Source of the DNA: Bubalus kerabau
Lineage: Eukaryota; Chordata; Mammalia; Artiodactyla; Bovidae
Direction: 5' to 3'
Length of the DNA stretch: 64,000 nucleotides
NCBI RefSeq assembly: GCF_029407905.1
Contig: NC_073625.1
Location: forward strand, 171,574,240 to 171,638,239
Shown: piece by piece, positions 56,620 to 64,000 of the stretch
How positions within the stretch are numbered: position 1 is the stretch's first letter
Layout of the letters: each line of letters begins with the position of its first letter
Translations under genes and position numbers: made by a program
Notes under the pieces: model-generated
Told to the model about the DNA's origin: nothing
Seen by the model: the letters and a program-made list of their open reading frames with translations, nothing else
Database searches by the model: none

Positions 56620-57470
56620 GGCTCTGTGAAATTTTGAATCTCAGCTCTGCCACTTTCAAGGTGATCTTGAGTAAATCACTTTGGTTTCTTGTTACCTGGT
56701 GATAAGAATGTTCATTTAGTTATTCAACAAATACATGGAGTACCTACCATGTGCCTGCCATTGCTTTAATGGTTGGGGACCAGTGAATCACTCTGTACTC
56801 AATGAGCTTTCCATTGCTGTGCAGGAAGGCAGGAAATAAACCAATAAATATATAAAATGTTAGGGGGCAGTAAATAATATAAAAAAAAATAGATCAAAAT
56901 AGGCAAGTAGAGAATGACAAGAGGGATATTTTTACAGAGTGCACAGCAAAGACCTGTCCAATGATGTAACATCTTAAGGAAAGGAGGGAGGCATGTCGAG
57001 ATCTGGAGAACTTTTCAAAGAGCAGGAACTGGACGTGCCAGGGTCCTGCAATGGAGCCTGCTTAGTGAATTCATTGAGTGGCAAGAGGGGGAGCCAGTAA
57101 GAGGGATCAGGAGCTGTGGGGAGGGGTTGGGAAGTAGGACTAGATCCTGCCGAGCCTGTTCATCAAGGGGTTCCATTGCAGAGTTGAGAGCAGAGGACCA
57201 ACATGATCTGAATTGTCTTAAAAGTGCTGGGTTGAAGACAGACTGTGGCAGAGGCAGCAAGGGAGACAAGGGGCCATGTAGGAAGCTGTTGCTGTCATCT
57301 AGGCAGAAAATGATGGTGGCTTGGTAGAGGGTGTTGGATGGAGATTGGGTTGAGAAGTGATTGCATTACGGGTAACTTTTGAAGAACAAGTCAACAACGT
57401 TGTTGATATACAGAGAGAGAAGTAAAGGGTGTTCTCAGAGTCTGGGCAGCAGGAAGAATGGAGATGTTAC
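56620..57470. repeat. Ancient interspersed repeat, family not assigned
   Basis: Starts with an antisense MIR-like piece (CTCAGCTCTGCCACTTTC, GAGTAAATCACTTTGG). It continues TTCAACAAATACATGGAGTA, CCTACCATGTGCCTGCC, GCAAAGACCTGTCC, GAAAATGATGGTGGCTTGG. This is a common old mammalian repeat by its wording. It seems to recur at 60010-60530. Confidence 0.4.
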
Positions 57471-59376
57471 TGAGAAGGGAAAAAGAGATGGAAGAGGTGA
57501 TAAGTCATGAGAAGTCTGTTATGAGATAATAAATTGATGAAAAAAATAAGATGTTGTAAATAAAACTAGTGTGTTCCTTGCTCACAATAAGGTTTGGCCA
57601 ATCTTAGCCCCCTTATTTTATTCTTTGTTACCTATTTATGTTCTCAGAATGCATTTGTGAACTATCCACACACCCCTCCCTTTTTATTCACTACTTCTCT
57701 GCAGATCAATATACAGTCAAAACATTTCCATGACAGGCAGAGGTCAGCTAAACCTCACCCAGAAAAACCTCCAACAGACTGCAGAATCAGCAGAGATAGA
57801 TACATTTCATTTTCAAATAAAGAAAGAAAAATATCTGATGCCAAAACAACATGCATGGCAATCCTCCTAGTTCCTCAAAGTCCTTGAAGTACTTCAGTAC
57901 CTAAAAGTTTCTCTGGCACTGCTTGTTTTTTAATAGATATTCTGTGAAGAGTGAAATGTAATATTTCTTAGGCATTTTCCTTTGAATTTCTGAAGAGAGA
58001 CTAGAAAACTGAAGTTACCAAAAAAAAAAAATCTATTTAAATGCTTACTGCATATAAATCTCTTGGCAAAATTTCCTAGTTGTTTTTATTCTTTTTGTCT
58101 AAAATTTTGAAGCATAATATTAAAAGGAAATAAGTGATGCAAATGTATTAGACAAATATGTCTTAGCAATATTTTATCAAAAGCCAACCCCCAAAATAAC
58201 AAACATATAAATAGAAGCATACAGTCAACATACAAAAAATATGCTTGGTTCTTTAAAATTCTTTACTGCAGATTCATTTGAAATGTCAATATTCAGTTCA
58301 CATATCTCTATACTCTTAAGAATCATCAGCATTTAATTTATGAGTGTTTTTAGTGGGAAAGATTCTGCTGTTTAAAATTCAGTTCAATCCCCTTGGTTTG
58401 AGTTGAGGAATACTTACATCTTGTGTTTTTCCCAAAGCCCTCCTATAGAGCCCTCCCAATTTCCCATAATTAATCAAATCTTTAATCCAAGGTAGGAAGC
58501 AGCCCCCACCCGCCTTCCCCACCCCAGCTTAGGGGCAACAATAGAGAATAACAGAGCCCAGGGACAAATAACATGTTTGTCCCATGGTTGCTGCTCCTCT
58601 GTTCCCCAGGAACCGTGTATGTATGGCTTCTAGTCTCTGTGTGGCTTCATGCAGCATTCAAAGCTGGGTGTAATGATGGCTTATGAAATAAATCCTACAA
58701 CCAGCCAAAAAGCAGCTGAGGGCCCACTGTGGACAGGAAGCACACAAGAACAGACCAGCTTGCCTCAAGGATTGTGTGCCTTGAATGTGTTCATGAAATT
58801 ACCCAGCAGTGGAAGGACAAAGTCCCCAGCTTTGCCAAGGAGACATAGAGGCAAACAAGGACCTCTTTCTGTGCTTGGCAAGGAGGAGCACTGGCAGAGG
58901 CAACTGAACCCTTGTAGACGTCTTAGGTTTACGACTCATGGTTGTTAATACTAAATTGCGGTATGATAGGAACTTCTCAGGCTCCTCAAGGTACACAGTG
59001 GAAAGCAAATTCTCAGCAAATATGCCAGCATTTAAAATGCAGCAAAGTAGTTGGCACTGGCTGTGAGAGGCCTGGAACCAACTACACAGTCTTTTGTTCG
59101 TGGGTTTCCAAGTATAACTTTCCTAACTCATGACCAGAAAATAATTTATCCCCAGGAAGAATCTACTTATTAATGCTTTTTTTTTTTTTTTTAAAGCTTT
59201 AATCCTGTAAGTCCCCTGTTTAAAGCAGGAGCAAGGTTTACCCAGGTTTCATCATTCTAATTATTAGCCATTTTAACTCTCCTGACACCAAGTCTGTTTT
59301 CTAACTGGGATAGCTCTGCCCCTTGACTTAGATGGGAAAGAAAATTGGTTTTGACTGGTATGTTTTTAAATTTCAG

Positions 59377-59465
59377 GGATAGTTGCTGTTCTCTTCTGTG
59401 GAGTCACGCAGGCACATTATACCTACAACAACCTGTCATCGGATTCCAAAATGAGGACTAAACAG
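59377..59465 (+). CDS. SLC9A9: SLC9A9 (NHE9) internal coding exon C
   Basis: Third NHE9 exon in the window: two bases completing the split glycine, then 29 codons. The translation starts IVAVLFCGVTQAHYTYNNLS and ends DSKMRTKQ, a block highly conserved among the endosomal exchangers NHE6, NHE7 and NHE9. It covers the end of one membrane helix and the loop leading to the next, which begins on a later exon outside the window. Acceptor TTTAAATTTCAG|GG at 59376 and donor AAACAG|GTAAAA at 59466 are both ordinary GT-AG sites. It lies 21.2 kb downstream of exon B. The next family exon (starting LFEF) is not seen before the window ends. Confidence 0.96.
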
Positions 59466-60009
59466 GTAAAAGAAAAAACTCACTACAGGCTTTGTCTCTT
59501 TTCTCAGTGTAATGATTACGGAGCAATTCTGGCAGTGCACTCGGAAAGAATTTCATTAGCAAAGGAAGAAAGTAAGCTTAAGGCTTCATTATAGGTTGGA
59601 TATTTATAGATTTTTTTTTTCTTCCTTCAGGATAACTATTAACAATTCTCTTGGTAAGCAAAAATGTAATAGTCTTTCCCTCCTGAGAAATGTGGAACAT
59701 AGACTGTCAGTCTTGAAGATGAAAGGCCCACAGTCAGTAATAATTCACAGTCACTTACATCTAAATGCATTGTAAAGCATGTGAGATTGGGTAGTTATAT
59801 AGAGAGAAGGAAATGAAGAAGAAAGACAGGGATGTTTGGTCTTTAATTGGGTGCTTCTGCTTCCAAGTAAACTCAACTGCCAGTTGTCACACAAGCAGAA
59901 TGTATCTCCCATATGCCAGGAACACATCTGTTTCAATATTTGCACATAAACACTCAAAGATTCCTTCCACCAACATTTGCCGCATAACCACTCTGTGCCG
60001 AGCACCGTG

Positions 60010-60530
60010 CTAAGTACTAGGACTAAAAGGGCAGATAATACACGACCCTGCCTAAAGTGGTTCATTTTCAAGTCTGTTGAGGAGGATCAAGATGTGCAAT
60101 GAGCAATTAATGATCCACAGTGTGGTAAGTACTGTGATAGAAATATCTGTAAAAGTTGTTTGAGGAAAATTCAGTAGGGCCTCCTCCCATGGTTAGGATT
60201 GGGACAGTGAAGAGAAAGTTTTCAGAGATGATAAGCCTGATCTGGAGCTTGCAGTGGTGAGGGATGAGAGGGTAGTAGGAAGGATATTTGAGGCCAAGGT
60301 TGTATTAATATCATGGACAAAAGTTCTGAAACAGTTGACTGAGCACTTTAAATAGTTCTAAGTTCCTGGTAAATGGGGAAGGGCTGAAGTTATAGTGGCA
60401 TATAGTGTGGTAGAGACCGCAGACACAGCCAGAGACCAGCTTATGGAAGGACTTTCATACCTTATGAAGAAGTTTAGACTTTATCCTAAAGGCAATGAGG
60501 AGTGGCTTAAACAACAGAAAGTTATTCTTA
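60010..60530. repeat. Ancient interspersed repeat, same type as 56690-57470
   Basis: GCACCGTGCTAAGTACTAGG near the start and TTTAGACTTTATCCTAAAGG, CAATGAGGAGTGGCTTA near the end fit the same old repeat, here with a different part preserved. Confidence 0.4.
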
Positions 60531-60536
60531 CATCCC

Positions 60537-60745
60537 AGGTGGTGCTGGTGGTAAAGAACCCACCTTCCAATACAGGAGACATAAGAGACACGGGTTCCAT
60601 CCCTGGGTTGGGAGGCTCCCTTGAAGGAGGGCATGGCAACCCACTCCAGTATTCTTGCCTGGAGAATCCCATGAACAGAGGAGCCGGGCGATCTATGGTC
60701 CATAGAGTCACAAAGAGTGAGACACGACTGAAGTGACTTAGCACA
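60537..60745 (+). mobile_element. Bov-tA SINE
   Basis: CAGGTGGTGCTGGTGGTAAAG to GACACGACTGAAGTGACTTAG, with a small duplicated GAGACATAAGAGACACGGG segment in the head. Confidence 0.9.
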
Positions 60746-60754
60746 CACAGCACA

Positions 60755-61145
60755 CGGTTCTGGAGGCTAGAAGTCTGAGATGAAAGTATAGGCAGGATTA
60801 GCTGCTTCTAGAGTTTGTGAGGAAGACTCTGTTCTATTCCTCAATTTTGACCTTCTGGTGATTTTCTGACAAACTTTAGTGTTCTTTGGCTTGTAGATAC
60901 ATCATCCTAATCTCTGCCTTCATGTTCACATGACATTCTCCCTATGAGCATGTCTGTCTCTACATTTCCCCTTTTTATAAGGATACCAGTCAGAATAGGG
61001 ACCCACCCTACTCCAGTATTACCTCATCTTGGCTTAACTAATTATATTTTTCAATGACCCTATTTCCAAAATCATCAGATTTGGAGGTACTGGGTGTTAG
61101 GAATTCAACATGTGAATTTGGGAAAACATCACTAACAGAAGTCAT
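60755..61145. repeat. Ancient repeat, family not assigned
   Basis: TTCTGGAGGCTAGAAGTCTG, TTTATAAGGATACCAGTCAG, GGAGGTACTGGGTGTTAGGA, TTCAACATGTGAATTTGGG. The order is that of a widespread mammalian repeat which I recognise but cannot name with confidence. Confidence 0.5.
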
Positions 61146-63785
61146 TGACGTATCTTAGGCAGAGTAGTTTTAGGATAATTGAAGTTCCATTTTAGAAATA
61201 TCACTGTGACAGGCAAGAAGAGTGTGGATCAAGTGACACTTGTATCAGCTAGCTTTTGCTGTGTAACAAGCATCCCAGTGACATTCAACAATACACATTT
61301 GTTTATCTTGCATTTACAGGGTTCATCTCTTTTCACATGGGTTGATCTGGGTGGCTCTTCTTGTCTTAACTGGGCGGATTCACTGAGTTTGTTGGGGCTC
61401 TGTTCTAGAGTAGGCTTGGCTGGTGCACCATAGCCAGTCCTGCATGTCTGTTATTCTTCTCCTGGCAGAAGAACAAACCCCAGTGTACAGGACCATTTCA
61501 AGCCTTTACTTGCATCACATTTCCTAAACATCCTATAGACAAAGGAAATCATATAGCTGAGCCCAGGGTCAAAAGGCTGAGCAGGTCATTGGCCCACAGT
61601 GGAAAGCACTGTAAAGTTACATGACAAGGATCATAGATATAGAAAATGTATAGAATTGGACCAAATGATTGCAATCTGTCCCCAAATGCAAATGAAGGTA
61701 AAGAGGTTCCCATACTAGGTCTAATGATGCTGAGAACATCTGATATGATACTGGGGCCGTGGGAGTGCAAAAAGCCAAAAAGACATCTCAGCAAATGTAT
61801 AATTGGCTGGGAATTCCCAAATAGTTTTCAAAGACTCACCTTCAAGTTCTGTAAAATGGCTATTGTTTTCGTTCTCTTTGTCATGTCCCAAGCTCAGCTG
61901 GACCTGAACCCAGCTCCCACCCACCCAGGGACTCTACAAGGTCACTCTTACCTCTCTGCTCATCAGAAGACTCAGAAGATACAATTGCAGAAATTTTAAG
62001 GACCCCCAATTTTTAAAATTGAACACAAAAATGTATACCAATACCTAGAAATGTCTAATATATAACCTTCCATCTAGGACCCTTTTAATTATGGAGACAG
62101 CTAGCATTCTCTAGAGTTTAAAGGGCAATCTCTTGAGCTGGTTTTTCCTGACCTCATATGGTTCTCTGAATATTTGTATTCTGGGAAACTGAACTCTGTT
62201 TAGGAACTTGCACTTTTAAGTCACACTATCTAGATTGCTCAGCAGAACTTCAAAGATAACTCATCTCATGGCGAGTCAGCAGCCCAGCACCTAGGGGAGA
62301 CAAAGCCAAAATCAGTGCCCCCACAGCCTTCTGTTCTCCTCTCAGTGGCTTGACAAGCACTCCCTGATGGGCTGCCAGTATCCATTTTTATAGCAGTTCC
62401 CTTTAGGGAAGGAGATTTTTGAAAGTTCATTCTTCAACATCCAGATAGCTGCATCCCTCCATCTTTGTTCCCCCCATCACCTTCTTTCCTAGGTGCCTGG
62501 TTCATTGTAGGAGCTTAATGAATGCTAATTCCCTTCCCCTCCCTTCTCGTACCTTTCTCACTTCTTTTATTCTGGGAACTCTCACTTTCTATTTATTTTT
62601 TTCTCTCAATATATGCATATGTAGCATGTGTGCATATTCATACATGAATACATATGCATGCATCTACACACATATTCCCCAATCAAGTACATAGAGTCTG
62701 GGGTCACCATTTTTTAAAACATGAGATTGAGCCTTTTAATTAACATCACAGATCAGAAGTTCTTGGCCACATCTGCACCAATGTAGCAAGCAAAGTTTAA
62801 ACTCCATGTGGGAAACCAATTACAAATTGTAAAGAAAAGCTGAAGCAGATATTGTAGAGGTAGCCACTGTTTCCTTTCTGAAAGGGGCAAAGGTTTAGAA
62901 GGCATTAAATGACATGGTTACAGAATACATTATCTTCCTCTGCATCTCCCTGAGTTGTGTTTATTATCAGTGGGAAAAGTGGCCCCTTTGCCTCCATCCC
63001 CAGGACTGTTTAATGGGAGTGAAGGAAGTCAATTAATGAGTCTAGGGGAAACCTCTGAAAATCAACTTTGTGTTTTAAAATCCTTAGGTAATATAATTTA
63101 CAAAGGAATTTTATTCATGGACTGTGCCTATACCAGCTAATCAAACTGCTACAACTGGAGAAAAAGACTTTTGAGAATTAATATATCCTTTATAGCTTCA
63201 AGAATTAGAGTGCCTTTTTAAAAATGCAGTTTTACATTAAAATATGTTTTGTACTTGATAATGACCATCTAGATTCCGGTGAATTGCTTTTCACTGCAGT
63301 CCATGAACATGTAACATCCCTGTGTGTTTAGGCATAAAGCAGCTTAATAGAGACACTCTGGTGCTGCTGCTCACCATGAGGATTTTTCATAGCAAAGCAT
63401 TTGGGGAAAGAGTATATGAACACTGGTGGCAAATCAGTTTTCCTGGACTCAGATTGGTTTGCTTATTTTAGGGTGTGCACATCTAGCCCTAAAGACAAAC
63501 ACATACTGACTCTTGACCTAGAAACTGAGAACCTTCAGAGATATTTGATATAGACATCGGCACATGGCACTCTGTAAGCTGAGAGATTTCACCCTGAACC
63601 ATCCAGAAAACTGCATACACATCCCCTGACCCCACTCACACAAGTCTCAGCCTGCCTCTCAACTTCTTCCTCCCTCATACCCTCACCCACTAGCCAGGCC
63701 TGGGGGCTGATAATCTGGGCCAGACCCCAGGGTGTTTCCATCAGCTGTCTCTTCCTTACTTGAGGCTTACTTCCAAAACCATGTA

Positions 63786-64000
63786 CTTCTTTTTTTTTTC
63801 TTTTTTTCTTTTTTCTTTTTTTGCAGATTAAAGGGTGTCCTTTAATTTTCCCTCCAACTTCCTATAAGGTTTTGGATTTTTTTCAAAATTTGTTTTTCAA
63901 GTATAGTTGATTTACAGTATTGTGTTAATTTCTGCTATACAGCAAAGTAATTCAGTTACACACACATATACATTCTTTTTCATATTCTTTTGCACTCTGG
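63786..64000 (-). mobile_element. L1 3' end, antisense, runs off the window
   Basis: A T-rich tract (63789-63824) reads as a reversed A tail. Then AGTATAGTTGATTTACAGTA, TTGTGTTAATTTCTGC and ACAGCAAAGTAATTCAGTTA match the same L1 3' end as at 6530-6632. Confidence 0.6.

Larger units (their letters stand above)
38204..59376 (+). other. SLC9A9: SLC9A9 intron between exons B and C (21.2 kb)
   Basis: GT-AG intron with donor GTCAGT at 38204 and acceptor TTTCAG at 59376. It opens with a CpG-rich zone, then holds a MIR, an old antisense L1 with nested Bov-tAs, CHR-2 SINEs, a MITE-like DNA transposon, a ruminant L1 tail and a long BovB. I see nothing assignable in 39335-41270, 43625-43870, 44195-48890 (apart from a G run at 44996-45007 and a T run near 46625), 49800-50880 and 53485-56620. 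The piece 44400-44760 may be an old repeat, unassigned. 57480-59370 holds AT-rich sequence with no call. Confidence 0.85.
59466..64000 (+). other. SLC9A9: SLC9A9 intron downstream of exon C (5' part)
   Basis: Starts with the ordinary donor GTAAAA. It holds an old unassigned repeat, a Bov-tA, a second old repeat (60755-61145) and an L1 3' end at the window edge. The stretch 61150-63780 shows no exon. A weak L2- or MIR-like end may lie near 62480-62540 but is too degraded to call firmly. Confidence 0.85.

Noticed and set aside
1..64000. CRISPR arrays, operons, bacterial promoters or riboswitches
   Set aside because: Repeats here are dispersed SINEs and LINEs with vertebrate spliced exons. No regular repeat-spacer array exists.

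Overview
This is nuclear DNA from a ruminant, almost certainly a bovid (cattle, buffalo, sheep or goat). It is dense in repeats found only in ruminants or cetartiodactyls: Bov-tA and Bov-A SINEs, BovB (RTE-type) LINEs, CHR-2-type tRNA-derived SINEs and a ruminant L1 3' end. Older mammalian MIR, L2 and L1M fossils lie beneath them. CpG is strongly depleted except in one short zone. The sequence does not settle which bovid it is.

The only protein-coding gene I can support is SLC9A9, which encodes the endosomal sodium(potassium)/proton exchanger NHE9, on the + strand. Three consecutive internal exons are present: 33086-33224 (139 bp), 38098-38203 (106 bp) and 59377-59465 (89 bp). Their phases fit together exactly (1-base start, phase-0 end; phase-0 start, 1-base end; 2-base start, phase-0 end). 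Together they encode about 111 residues of the membrane exchanger domain. The rest of the window is intron: at least 33 kb upstream, 4.9 kb and 21.2 kb between the exons, and at least 4.5 kb downstream. I see no other credible gene. The many short open reading frames lie on transposons or are chance.

The most informative feature is the 4.9 kb intron 33225-38097. It starts with ATATCCTTT and ends with TCCCTTAAC, 13 bases, then AC, so it is an AT-AC intron for the minor (U12-type) spliceosome. Protein continuity needs exactly these borders, because no GT-AG choice preserves the conserved reading frame. A strong-looking ordinary donor lies 35 bases inside it.

Layout. 1-33085: intron with CHR-2, Bov-tA, a three-unit Bov-A array (2435-2835), a tailed tRNA-Lys(UUU) retropseudogene with target-site duplication (6311-6448), a BovB inserted in an L1 3' end (6500-7250), a near full-length but broken BovB (12316-16099), a (CA)n tract, an L2 3' end and several MIRs. 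33086-38203: two exons around the U12-type intron, which holds a truncated BovB and a cluster of about four MIRs. 38098-39080: a locally CpG-rich zone that starts at the second exon. 39081-59376: a long intron with an old L1 carrying nested Bov-tAs, a TA-flanked MITE-like DNA transposon (48896-49362), a second long BovB (51860-53480) and large AT-rich stretches without assignable features. 59377-64000: the third exon, then intron ending in an L1 3' end that runs off the window.

I did not find a previously undescribed biological system. The points that deserve checking are the U12-type intron with its adjacent U2-type donor, the intragenic CpG cluster, the tRNA-Lys retropseudogene, the direct BovB repeats flanking an exon, and several SINE-derived hairpins inside the transcribed region.
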